From assembly GCA_003427395.1 (NCBI GenBank), contig BFEA01000518.1, positions 200,244-230,225 of the forward strand: a DNA stretch of 29,982 nt, read 5' to 3'. The notes under the pieces are model-generated. The model saw only the letters and a program-made list of their open reading frames with translations, was not told the origin of the DNA and did not search any database. Position numbers and translations under genes: made by a program. Numbering within the stretch: the stretch's first letter is position 1; every line of letters begins with the position of its first letter. This DNA is from Chara braunii (Eukaryota; Streptophyta; Charophyceae; Charales; Characeae). Below are positions 1 to 9,804 of the stretch, one piece after another.

Positions 1-12
1 AAGCACGCAACG

Positions 13-14
<2 letters not shown>

Positions 15-95
<81 letters not shown>
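15..95. repeat. (GA)n microsatellite
   Basis: An uninterrupted GA dinucleotide tract of about 40 units. It is the first of at least eight long purine/pyrimidine dinucleotide tracts in the window. Confidence 0.98.
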
Positions 96-96
<1 letters not shown>

Positions 97-131
97 CAAG
101 GAGGTCTCGTAGGGCAAGGAGGTGTCGTAGG

Positions 132-258
132 GCAGGTCGCTAGGGAAGGGGTAGGCAGGATAAGGGAAGTCCGTCCGGTAGTGCAGGCAGGTCGCGTAGG
201 GCAGGGGTAGGCTAGATTGGGGAAGTCCGTCCAGTAGTGCAGGCTGGTCGCGTAGGCA
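132..258. repeat. Tandem repeat, 55-56 bp unit
   Basis: Two full units and the start of a third, beginning at 132, 187 and 243. They share the blocks GCAGGTCGC, GGGGTAGGC and GGAAGTCCGTCC followed by AGTAGTGCAG. The preceding bases (97-131) are shorter relatives built on GGGCAAGGAGGTSTCGTA. Confidence 0.85.
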
Positions 259-1337
259 GCCCCATGCGTAGGTACATCATCTGGTCATGTTCTAGCAAGA
301 AGTTCATTCTCATTTTTCACATTTCGAGAGTGGGAGTGTTGGAATCCGGATGTGCCGCTAGGTATCCTTCGTTTTTTCCTTTGTTTTTTTCCCGAACGGC
401 TATACCTCTGCTTCGCACAGTATTTAAAAAAAAAAAAATTGGACCATTTTTTGATTTATGCGTGTTTTTATTTTTTATTTTTGAAAGACAAATTCTCCGA
501 CCCTGTTTTTGCCTACGGTGACTTTCACAGCGCACCGAGTTTTGCCGAGATTGGACAAGGGAAAAAAAAAAAAAAAAAACATCCCAAAGGCCACGATAAC
601 TGCCAGGAAAACTCTGCCAGGTATATTCTATAATGTGCTCGTGTGACTGTGCCCTCACTGAGGGCGTGTAGGGGACAAACATAGGGAAAAAAAACAAAAA
701 AACAAAAAAGAAATTCCCTTATGCTGTGATTGAGGGCGGATACAGGGTGCTACAGCATGGACACAGTTATGTGCCACCCGTGAAATACACCCTGCCTGGC
801 TGGCAAGGCACTAAAATGACATCGGAACAAAATCAAAACAAAACAAGAAAGCAATCTCTTTCCCCACAAAGTGGCCAGATACATTCCTCGAAGTCCTCTG
901 CAACTTCCACCCTGGCAAGTGCAAGGACTTTCGTTTTTTTTCATTTTCTTTTCTTTTTTTTTTCTTTTTTATTCCGTTGGCATCCAACCCTGCCCCGAGC
1001 CCCTTGTGTAAAGGAGTAGGCTACTACATGGACTTTGCCTTTGCCTGTGTATTACAGGGAACCCCGTAGCAGCCACATCCGTACTAAAACCTCCAACGAG
1101 GGAACCTGCGGGAGCTGCACCCACCAGTATGTGTGATACTACAGCAAGTGGGCGACACCGGCCAGGGGTCAGCCAGTAGCGTCAGGAATGAGCTTCTTCG
1201 ATGGGCCAGTCACCGTGTCTCACTGTCTCCCCTCTAGTCCCCTCACACTATGAGCATCGGCAATCTCTGCTCAATGGCATTCGGAGGGACCAACGACATA
1301 TCTCCAGGTGGTGGGCGCCAAGCTTGCCTAGGAAGGT
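259..1337. other. Intergenic stretch, no gene recognised
   Basis: Contains homopolymer A and T runs (428-438, 562-578, 688-707, 935-970) and otherwise unique-looking sequence. The open frames here are short, run through the homopolymers and resemble no protein family I know. From about 1020 to 1337 the sequence is more balanced in composition and could be the body of the SINE whose head lies at 1338-1418, but it shares no obvious body with the second SINE copy. Confidence 0.6.
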
Positions 1338-1418
1338 ACATGAGGCCAATGGGGATTGAACCGAAGACCTCCTCAATGCCACTTGCGTGCCTTACCAACT
1401 GAGCTAGGCCGCAGGATC
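1338..1418 (-). mobile_element. tRNA-derived SINE head (copy 1)
   Basis: Read on the minus strand this is a tRNA-like sequence. It starts GATCCTGCGGCC, has an A box resembling TAGCTCAGTTGGTAAGG (plus 1390-1406) and a B box GGTTCAATCC (plus 1353-1362), with about 27 bases between them. These match the internal RNA polymerase III promoter consensus. The acceptor-stem halves do not pair as in a working tRNA, and a diverged copy with the same flanking words lies at 25870-25958. A tRNA-derived SINE therefore fits better than a tRNA gene. The 3' end of the element is not resolved. Confidence 0.72.
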
Positions 1419-1623
1419 TTTGAACTGTTTTTGGGGCCTTCGCGGATAATTAATGTGCCCTTTAAAACGAAACCACAAAAACAAAATAAGAAAAAAAAAA
1501 AAAAAAAAGAACCACGACGGGGGTTTACCTTGCCATGTTCAAGGGCCATGGACCCATTAGCAGTCGGATAGAATTGTGGCCGATCAAGTGCGACAGGGCA
1601 GCGACAGTAAGTGGCAGCAGCCT

Positions 1624-1626
<3 letters not shown>

Positions 1627-1705
<79 letters not shown>
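1627..1705. repeat. (CT)n microsatellite
   Basis: A pure CT dinucleotide tract of about 39 units. Confidence 0.98.
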
Positions 1706-1707
<2 letters not shown>

Positions 1708-1862
1708 GAAAGTCCTTGCACTTGTAGCCCATTTTCTTTCAAATTGAAGAAAACGTACTTAGTTTTGCCAACATTAGTAGTGATGTAAGCAACATTTATG
1801 TCATGATCGCACTGTTGAAGAACTGTTGACCGGTCCGCAGAATGTTAGTTTCAGCATCAACG

Positions 1863-2003
1863 TTAATTCGAATGTTGCTTGAACAACCCAAATGTTTCTT
1901 CAACCCAAAAGGTAATGGAGGTTTTTTTCTGTTGTAGCTCCTCTTCCAACCGTTGTCTCTCCTCTTCCTCCATCTCTGCTTGCACCTCCCATGCGCACCT
2001 AAG
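1863..2003 (-). pseudogene. Possible coding fragment with Glu-rich coiled coil
   Basis: On the minus strand a short segment translates to a charged, heptad-friendly stretch containing EMEEEERQRLEEELQQKK, followed by TFGLFKQHSN and a stop at 1863. Its mixed amino-acid composition contrasts with the Ser/Leu or Arg/Glu repeats that the microsatellites encode nearby. Upstream the frame runs into low-complexity sequence, so no start or domain can be assigned. It may be the end of an exon or a fragment of a retroelement gag-like protein. Chance openness is also possible. Function unknown. Confidence 0.22.
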
Positions 2004-2170
2004 TTGCCATAGGTACCTGCTACATGTGCACTCGGCTCCATGCACAACGTCCCTTCTAGAGAAGAGGCTGCCGTCTGGCCATCGTATGCTGAACGGATTA
2101 ATGGAGCTTCCCTGGGCACAGCTCCTGCTGTTCCTCGAGCTCGCCATGTTGTCACGCACCATGGTGTTGT

Positions 2171-2178
2171 GGAGAGAG

Positions 2179-2225
<47 letters not shown>

Positions 2226-2333
2226 AAGAGAGTGTAGGATAGACACAGAGAGAGACAGAGCGATGGAGAGAGAAAGAGAGTGTAGGATAGAGATAGAGAG
2301 AGACAGAAAGAGACAGAGCGATGGAGAGAGAGA
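2171..2333. repeat. Imperfect (GA)n / GAGACAGA repeat
   Basis: A pure GA core (about 2181-2219) is followed by a duplicated unit of the form GAAAGAGAGTGTAGGATAGA with GACAGAGCGATGGAGAGA, seen near 2225-2270 and again near 2273-2330. This indicates local duplication of a mixed microsatellite. Confidence 0.9.
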
Positions 2334-2439
2334 TGGGCTATGGAGCAGCAGCATAGTGGAGTTCCACTTAACAGCAGCATTGACGAGTTGGAGTTTGACA
2401 TGATCCATACTCGGCTTGGTCAATGTTTTATACAGTAAA

Positions 2440-4240
2440 CGTTGACCTGGCCCTTGCCCCGGGCTGGGCATTGACCTGATCTTGGGCCCAGGTGGACGTG
2501 AGTGTGGACCTGGGCCTGTTCTCAGGTTTGCATGAGTGTTGACGTCTCGCAGGTGTTGACGTGGCAAACAAGCACAAGGACAGAGAGGCAGAAAGGCAGA
2601 CAAGCAGACAGGTGTTAACGTGGCAGACAGGCACGCTCTGTTGCTTTTTTTTTTTTTTTACCGTTTTAAAGCCCCACTCTGTGTGCCTGTCTCCCTGTCT
2701 GTCATTGTGCCTGACAGGCAGACAGGCAGACAGGCAGGCAGAATGTTTGTTTGTCAATCAGTCAGTCAGTCTGTTTGGTTGTCTGCCGGTCTGCCTGTCT
2801 GCCTGTCTGTCTGTCTCGCAGGTGTTGATGTGGCAGGCAGGCCTGCACGCAGGTGTTGACGTGGCAGACACGCATGCAGGCAGAGAGGCAGGCAGGTGTT
2901 TATGTGGCAGCCAGGCACGCAGGCAGAGATGCAGGCAAACAGCCAGGCAAACTGTTTCTTTGTCATTCAGTCAGTCTATCTGTTTGATTGTCTGCCTGTC
3001 TTCCTGTATATTTGTCTCGCAGGTGTTGACTTGACAGACAGTCTGACAGGCAGACAGGCACGCAGACAGGCAGATATGAAGACAGACACGCATACAGAGA
3101 GGCAGGCAGACAGTGAGGCAGGCAGATAGGGTCCGCGACACAAGGCAGGTCGGGAACACAGGCTCGGCGCAGGTTTGGGACACAGCCTGAGGGTCAGATC
3201 GGGGACAACGGCTGGGAGCAGGCGAGGGAGACGGGTCCAGCGAGGTGTGGGCACACAGGACCAAGCACGTAGCATGTAGGGGACAGCCCCACGCTCTGGC
3301 TGAATCTTGGGTCCACGCTCAAGGGTAACCAGCTGACGGGGCCCAGGTGCAGCCTGGGAGCCTTTTTTTTTTTTCCCTTTAAAAGGTCAGGCCTTGAATA
3401 GGCCCAGGTGCACCTTGGGAGCCTTTTTTTTTTTTTTCCTTTAAAAGGCCAGGCCATGAATAGGCCCAGACTGGGCCTGCACCTTGGGTGTTCGGTCCAG
3501 TCCCAGGCCTAAGCTGCTCGCCGGTTACGGGCCCAGGCCTAAGCCTAAGCTGCTCGCCGGGTCAGCCCGGGGACAGCAGTTGGGAGCAGGCGGGTCCAGG
3601 GAAGGGTGGGCACACAGGACCAAGCACGTAGCATGTAGGGCCCAGGTTGACGTGAGTGTGGACCTGGGCCTGTTCTCACGTTTGCATGAGTGTTGAGGTC
3701 TCGCAGGTGTTGACGTGGCAAACAGGCAGACAGCCAGACATGCAGACATGCAGATAGGCAGGCATGCAGACAGGCAGACATGCAAACAGGCAGGCACGCA
3801 GACAGGCAGACATGCAGTCAGGCACACAGACAAAGAGGTAGGCAGACAGTGAGGCAGACAGATAGGGTCCGTGACACAAGGCAAGTCGGGAACACAGGCT
3901 CGATGCAGGTTAGGGACACACCTCAAGGGTCAGGTCGGGGACAGCGGCTGGGAGCAGGCGAGGGAGACGGGTCCAGGGAAGGGTGGCCACACAGGACCAA
4001 GCACGTAGCATGTAGGGGACAGCCCCACGCTCGGGCTGAATCTTGGGTCCACGCTCAAGGGTAACCAGCTGACCGGGCCCAGGTGCAGCCTAGGAGCTTT
4101 TATTTTATTTTTTTTCCCTTTAAAAGATCAGGCCGTGAATACGCCCAGACTGGGCCTGCACTGTGGGTGTTAGGTGCAGGCCTGAGCCTAAGTCGCTTGC
4201 TGGGTCCGGGTGTAGGATGGGGCTACGTGCTTACTATTTT
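2440..4240. repeat. Mosaic minisatellite and segmental-duplication block
   Basis: Several repeat types are interleaved. A GGGCCCAGGT..GTGAGTGTGGACCTGGGCCTG block with a CAGGTGTTGACGTGGCA tail occurs at about 2487-2570 and 3639-3722. A roughly 230-base block beginning GGGTCCG.GACACAAGGCA occurs at 3130-3362 and 3866-4097, with a partial copy at about 3567-3640. A unit of about 65-73 bases, CCAGGTGCA..CTGGGAGCC, poly-T, CCTTTAAAAGG, occurs near 3340, 3402 and 4078. The blocks recur in a similar order, so this looks like duplication of a composite unit. There is no credible gene. Confidence 0.88.
2555..3130. repeat. GGCAGACA-type minisatellite array
   Basis: Dense degenerate repeats of GGCAGACA / CTGCCTGTCTGT, with both purine-rich and pyrimidine-rich phases on the same strand (for example CAGACAGGCAGACAGGCAGG near 2713-2740 and CTGCCTGTCTGCCTGTCTGT near 2790-2815), separated by CAGGTGTTGACGTGGCAG words. 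The adjacent complementary phases can fold into long imperfect hairpins. A second, smaller array of the purine-rich phase lies at 3720-3865. Confidence 0.88.
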
Positions 4241-4397
4241 TTTTTTTTTTTTTTTTTTTTTAATTCGGACCCGAGGGCTCAACAGAGTCGACACGATGGA
4301 GCCTTTTCTTGCCTGAACGCATACACCCCCTTCTAATTCGAAGTCGAGGCCTCGACGGTTGTTGGACGGAGTTGACGCGACGGAACCTTTTTTTCTT

Positions 4398-4398
<1 letters not shown>

Positions 4399-4452
<54 letters not shown>
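4399..4452. repeat. (CT)n microsatellite
   Basis: A pure CT tract of 27 units. Confidence 0.97.
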
Positions 4453-4454
<2 letters not shown>

Positions 4455-4520
4455 TTATCTACCAATGAATCACGCAATTCTCTTGACTGCTTGGTTGATT
4501 GGAATTTTTTTTTTCCCAAT

Positions 4521-4623
4521 TAAACAATCAATCAATCAACCAATCAATCAAGCGATTGATCAATTAATCGATTGCTCAATCAATCGATGAATCAATCAAT
4601 CATTTTTGCTTTCTTTGTCCCTG

Positions 4624-4686
<63 letters not shown>

Positions 4687-4712
4687 TTCGATCAATCAAT
4701 CAATTTGATCGA
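4521..4712. repeat. (ATCA)n tract with embedded (CT)n
   Basis: Degenerate ATCA/ATTGATCA repeats fill 4521-4601 and resume at 4690-4712. A pure CT tract lies between them (4628-4683). The ATCA parts mix AATC and GATT phases, giving local self-complementarity. The tract ends just before the coding region at 4735. Confidence 0.92.
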
Positions 4713-4734
4713 TTTATTGGTTGATTTCTTTTTC

Positions 4735-6174
4735 ATGGTGGTCTCCACAGATGGACAAGCATCTACTCAAATGAATGTGGTGGTCGACAGGCAGGTAGAT
4801 AGGCCGGTTGAAGGAATATCATGGTCCAATGTGCTGATGCAAATTCAGGCACATAGTGATGCGGATGGTGTATTCGGAAATTGGCTCGCGGATGCTTGCA
4901 CGGAGAAGAAATACCTTGAGGAATATAGTGAATGATACAAGTATGGCATGACTTCGCAAATTCATGACATGGAGCAACGACTGCTTCAGCGTGAGTCTAA
5001 AGTGTCTTATGGTATTGCAAGTAAGGTTCCGAACGATTCTGCATTGAAAGGAGAATGCGGTCGCTATATGACTGACAATGAAGGCCTTCGGTAGACTCAG
5101 GACGAGTTGCTTGGGATGTTGAAGAAGAAGGAGGCAGAAATGATTGCGTTGAGGAGTGCATTCGCAAAAATTGAGGTGAATGCACGATCAGTGCTTGAAA
5201 GTTTCCTGGAAAGGAAACGAAGTGAAGAGGTGAGAGATTGGTCTTTGTCCGGTAGTGTGGATGCGAAGAAGGAGGAGAATGTTGGCGAGGACATTGCCAG
5301 CCAACTTACATCTTTAATCCAATCCTCCATTAGAAATGACTTGCTTGACCAAGTTGTTGAGCTTAGTACTAAAGTTGATCCGCATGTGTCCCAAGAGTGT
5401 GAGTATTTGCGTCTACGCTGTGAAACAACCGAGAGTGGATTGAGAAAATTGTTGTCGGCGGGTGCCTTGCCATCGATTGATCCTTCTTTTGCATTAGAGG
5501 TGTTTGAGCTTCCATTAGGTCGAACTTTAGAAGAGCTTCCGAAAAATTGTTTGATTGGTATGTTGCAATCATTGCGAAGAGTTGGTGTGGAGCTTGCACA
5601 TAGAAATGCAGTTTTTGAGGTGCAAAATACAATGAGGTTTCCGGTAAGCGATAGCCAGTTGAGAGCGAGAGTTGTTACTCTCGGACAATTGTACAAGGAG
5701 GCACGAGAAGAGTTAATGGACGCTATGTTTCAACATAGTTTCTCGGATCAGTGCGGTGAGGGACTGACGGATGGCATGATGGCGAGTTACAAGGAACAGT
5801 TGTATAGCCTCATAATTTTGTTAGCAAATATCATTGGTGCCCATTCGCAGGTGCGGGTTATGAAGAAGATGGGTCATGCAAAAAAGGAATTGAATGCTCT
5901 CGCGAGCATAAATAAAAAGCATGAGACCAGATTGCATGAGGTGGTGCTTGCATTGGTTGAAGCTCTGAGGCGTCGATGTCCAAAGTGTAGCCGCCTAAGC
6001 TATTTAACAAAGGGGGACTATAGAAAGATAAATGATTTGACGGTTATTACATCTACGTGTGACAACACGACAAACCTTTATCCCCATAGAGATGTTGTTG
6101 TTGATGAGGACGAAAAGTTCGCAATGGAAGAAAGAAGAAGGCAGCTTCGTGGGCAGGACGATATAGATGAATAA
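4735..6174 (+). pseudogene. Unrecognised coiled-coil protein, two in-frame stops
   Basis: One reading frame runs for 480 codons and is interrupted only by TGA at 4933-4935 and TAG at 5092-5094, with no frameshift. The first ATG in frame is at 4735. A possible splice acceptor (CTCCACAG) ends at 4749, so the true start could be an upstream exon. After the second stop 355 residues are continuous (5107-6174). The N-terminal half is rich in charged heptads (DMEQRLLQRESK, LLGMLKKKEAEMIALRSAFAK) and probably forms coiled coils. Near the C-terminus are one CPKC pair (RRRCPKCSRLSYL) and an acidic/basic tail ending in DDIDE. Both stops are one C-to-T step from CGA and CAG. I do not recognise the family. 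It could be a decayed host gene, a gene with missed introns, or cargo of the Helitron that follows. Confidence 0.6.
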
Positions 6175-6389
6175 TGTGTTTTTTTTTTTATGGTCGTATA
6201 TGCATTAGCTGGTGTTCGAGTGAGAACAGTAAGTGAGGAAGGAGCTAAAGTGAGAGGGAGAACGGGGACGTGGGGTGGGATGATGAGCAGGAATGCGTGC
6301 TTTCACGTTTGTTAATTTTATTGATGATGATGACACTTGAATGGGTTTATGATAAAATGCTTAAATTCTTTATTTTTTGACACTTTTAT
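6175..6389. other. Intergenic, no gene recognised
   Basis: AT-rich sequence immediately after the TAA/TAATG end of the preceding frame, including a T9 run at 6180-6189. No canonical signal is distinctive enough to call. Confidence 0.5.
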
Positions 6390-6441
6390 TTGAGTTTTCT
6401 CTCTCTTTGTCTTTGTTTCTCTCTCTCTCTCTCTATTTTTT

Positions 6442-6502
<61 letters not shown>

Positions 6503-6503
6503 N

Positions 6504-6582
<79 letters not shown>

Positions 6583-6623
6583 CTCTATCTATCTATCTCT
6601 CTATCTCTGTCTATCTCTATCTG

Positions 6624-6658
<35 letters not shown>
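6390..6658. repeat. Compound (CT)n-(TCTA)n microsatellite
   Basis: Imperfect CT repeats from about 6400, a pure CT tract 6447-6550 (one N at 6503), then TCTA/CTAT tetranucleotides to 6658 with CTCT and CTGT interruptions. The single N probably marks an uncertain repeat length in the assembly. Confidence 0.97.
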
Positions 6659-6659
<1 letters not shown>

Positions 6660-8416
6660 CTATTTGTTTCGACATTCCCTCTTTGACAACTATGATTTGC
6701 ATTTGCATGAAAATATTGTTGATGTATAAAAATAAAGGTTGCTTTCGTCATTTGTTGATATATTATCTCATGTTGTATGTGTTCATTGTTATGGAGATCA
6801 TGTTATTGTTTAGAGACTGATATTTTTTTCTTTTTTTTTCAATATTGTTTTGTTTTCTGTGTTCGCTCTTATACTGTTCTACTTATTCCTGAAAAGACAA
6901 CCAGGTGAGTATCCTCTAAAGTATGGACATGGGATAATATTAAAGACCGGTTAAAATCAATAAGAAGATTGAAATAAAAAAAAATATACGGAGAAAGGTT
7001 GTAAAGGTTATGAATAATTAGGACAAAAGAATCTCAATCATAAAAGAACACGGAGCAATAAGTTTGAGTCCTCTCCTTGCAGACGGTCTCGAAGCAAGGC
7101 AAACGATGCTTAAGAATAAACAAGTTACGTATGAGTGTGCTACGTGGGATGATGAAAATACTAAAGCGCTTATGTGAAGAAAATTAAGTCCTATTAGGAG
7201 GGTTGGGTCAAACTACGTATTTCTAATGAATATTGGAGAAGGAAATGATCCGATAATGAAGGGATAAAGATGACAATAAACGTAGCATTTTTCCCAAGAC
7301 TCCCGTGCTATCCCGAATGACCTCCTCTCACCTAACCCTGTTCCAAAAAGTCATCTTCTCTACCCCCTTTGCTCCTGTGTCATCAAAGTCGCCCAAGCAA
7401 AAGAGGAAAAGAAAGGTGATGTCATCAATGGTTTGCCCGACCTCGATCGCTAGGAATGACTCTTCCGGGAACCACGACCTTCGAGGCTGGCTGGGGAGAG
7501 GTGCGGCATGCCGCACAGACCCATTTATGGGGTTGGTGCAATATTGTTGCGGCGGAGTCAACGCCTACTTCTGAGATCTGGGCCTCGTGGCCAAGCGAGG
7601 AGAATGGGTACTATAAACTACTTCCTAGCGATCGGGGCTCGGAAAGGTCGACGAAGACATTTTACCTTCTTGAAATCTTTTGTGGACGGATGACTGACTT
7701 AGGATACCTAAGGTTGGCCACAAGTAGAGGCCGCCTCGATTAAGGTGGATTGGAGCCAAAAGAAATTATGATCCCAGTGACAAATTTATCCGAATAGGAG
7801 AGTGAGCCCTACCAGAGAATGACAAAGGGCAAACGTGGACAGACGAGGTACGTATGACTCTATCGCGTGGGGCCCTGAAAAAACTAAGGGGCGTAGAGCA
7901 TCACAAATCGAACATAAGAACCGAATAAGGCATAGGAACAATATAAGAGGCGTTTTAATCAACCTCGATAGGAGTCCAAAGAGGTGGCTATGGACCTATA
8001 CATCTATATTTGCACGAACAAAGAAATTCCGTTCAGAATTGTTAACATTGATTAAGCTCGATAGCGTGCTAAAAAAAAAACAAAAAACAACTGACTCCTT
8101 ATTTTCTTTAATCTTCTGTGCTTCGCATTTCGGTTGTGTTGCACTCCGCCTTCTTTGTTTTTCCTGTATTTTTTCATTTTCTACTTGATACTATATTACT
8201 CTTCTTCATATATAATTACATCTATATATGGATGTTTTGACGTGTTTTCTTTTCGTTGCGGTTGTCGATATGCATCTTACTCCTCCTATCCGCCGTGACG
8301 CGCCCGTGTACAAATACGTATGTACGTGTCCATTAATTAATATGGCAGAGGACTAAGATCCACGTGATGGTTCAACCAACAGTAATCTATCCAATGTTCC
8401 AACATTTTCTTCACCT
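6659..8416. other. Unassigned region with short open fragments
   Basis: About 1.75 kb with no gene I can name. A 51-codon frame at 7022-7177 has protein-like composition (for example SPLLADGLEARQ and YECATWDDENTKAL), and 7835-8070 is also open with basic character. Neither shows a domain I know. A consensus-like splice donor CAG|GTGAGT occurs at 6902-6909. From 7330 to 7740 the composition is more GC-rich than its surroundings. The stretch could hold exons of the flanking coding regions, remnants of other elements, or ordinary intergenic DNA. Confidence 0.4.
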
Positions 8417-8719
8417 GTGGATAAGTCCTTACATGTTCGGTGGAAGCGTCGCAAACATCATCGGCCTTTTGAAAGGGTTATTAATGATCCTTTGGTGTCC
8501 TCACTGATAGTATCAGAGTGTGCTCGATGTCATGCCATTGTTCCAGGTGAAGTCGGTTTGTCTTCGTTCGAGGGTCCTTCTTCCTCATCGAAGTATGGAT
8601 TGAGACTGCGTATAGGTTTGGATGTTATCATAACACGAACACCGCAAACGCGAACGACCACCTTCCCAAAATCGTCGAACCCGGAGGTCTTTACTACAGG
8701 CGGTAGGTGTTGTAGGTGA
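8417..8719 (+). pseudogene. Possible 5' coding fragment upstream of Helitron Rep
   Basis: An open frame of about 100 codons, in the same frame as the next coding region at 8840, with protein-like composition (WKRRKHHRPFERVINDPLVS, then a CARC pair and a Ser-rich stretch). It ends at TGA 8717-8719. A GTAAGT donor at 8754 and a T-rich AG at 8789-8790 follow, but the implied 37-base intron is shorter than usual in plants. No family recognised; it may be an N-terminal exon of the element's protein. Confidence 0.3.
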
Positions 8720-8839
8720 GCCGACTGCTCGCAGAAGAGATAAACAACCGGTGGTAAGTCAAAATTATGGTCTTGATTGTTTTTTTTTTAGGAATAATGT
8801 AGTGATAAGTCTCTATCTTTTCAACAATCGATTCCATCG

Positions 8840-9790
8840 ATGAATGATTTCACAAGTTCTGTGTTTTTCAAAAGAACGAGTCAAACAAATATTAATGTTG
8901 ATACGGATCACATTAGTTGTCCTAGAAATCCCTCTATGACCTTGCAAGCTGAACGTTCGCTTGAAATTCGTACGGATGTTGCAATAAATGCAGATTCCGT
9001 TTCGATGGTGAAAAAATCAGTTTTACTCGATGATTTTCTCTTGCACTCGCCACATGTGCACAATTGTTCATCGTCGACATTCACTGTCGATGTTCGACCA
9101 AAATGTGTGGAGAGCGACCTTTCTCCCCCCTTGACAAATGTTCATTCACATTCATCTTCTGGTGCCACGATCCAACCCAATTCGCCGAACACATTAATTA
9201 TAAAGTTTATTGGATCTTATAATCGACGGAGAAAATTATTATTGTGGAAATCGATTCGTTCAAGGCGCAACAGACGGTACCGTATGTTGTTGATTCGACG
9301 ACTGCGTGTGAATAAAGTCGTGCGTCGTTTGAAACTTGGATCGTTGTCGTCGATGCCTCACCGTGTGTCATCGGGTTGTGATGCAAGTGCAATAGTTGTT
9401 AAAAGTACTGTAGAGACTGGTGAAGGAACGAAACAAGTCGATAGAATGTCATTGAATGTGATTGAATCGTGTTCTACGTCGCGTATAATTTTAAGACGAA
9501 GGAAAAAACAAGGAAGATGACCAAACTTTGATGTTAAACGTATGCGTGCATTCAAAGCTGCATTTAAGAATCATAGGAGGAAAGAAGATGTGCGTGCTTA
9601 TAAAGATTTTGTACGGGGTGTGAGGCGAGGTTTGTTCGCTGTGAATATCCTTAAAGAGATTCGAGCGAGCGCCTCTGCGCAATCGAGGAGTGCATCTTCC
9701 CCTGCGAGACAATCGCGGAGTCAAGCTTCTCGGGTGAAGCACTCGCAGAGTCTGTCATCGGAGCGTGACAACCGCAAAATCCATCCGTAG
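8840..9790 (+). pseudogene. Unrecognised basic/Ser-rich ORF upstream of Rep, one in-frame stop
   Basis: A single frame of 317 codons starting at ATG 8840 with one internal TGA at 9518-9520, after which the frame continues unchanged to TAG at 9788-9790. The first third is polar. The middle is strongly basic (SYNRRRKLLLWKSIRSRRNR and RMLLIRRLRVNKVVRRLKLG). The part after the stop resembles the short basic segment that often precedes Rep in Helitron proteins (AFKAAFKNHRRKEDVRAYKD) and ends in a Ser/Arg-rich stretch (SASAQSRSASSPARQSRSQAS) of low complexity. The Rep frame starts 15 bases downstream in a different phase, so a frameshift could have separated what was once a single N-terminus. A DNA-binding role is plausible from the charge but is only inferred. 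Confidence 0.5.
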
Positions 9791-9804
9791 GAAATCAAAA
9801 TTCA

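Noticed and set aside
1338-1418. A functional tRNA gene on the minus strand
   Set aside because: A and B boxes are present, but the acceptor stem does not pair properly and a diverged copy exists elsewhere, so a SINE is the better call.
1373-1788. Frames encoding poly(Arg-Glu) or poly(Ser-Leu)
   Set aside because: They are direct translations of (CT)n/(GA)n microsatellites. The same applies to frames at 2161-2400, 4309-4935, 6377-6820 and 16488-16810.
2428-3926. Cys-rich or Gln/Arg-rich frames on both strands
   Set aside because: They follow the GGCAGACA/CTGCCTGT minisatellite in several phases and show repeat periodicity rather than domain structure.
7022-7177. A 51-codon frame with protein-like composition
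   Set aside because: Too short and without a recognisable family to be called a gene; noted only within the unassigned region.
7305-7743. An organelle-derived insertion suspected from its GC-richer, palindrome-containing sequence (GTGCGGCATGCCGCAC at 7500-7515)
   Set aside because: I could not match it to any plastid or mitochondrial gene or intron domain that I know.
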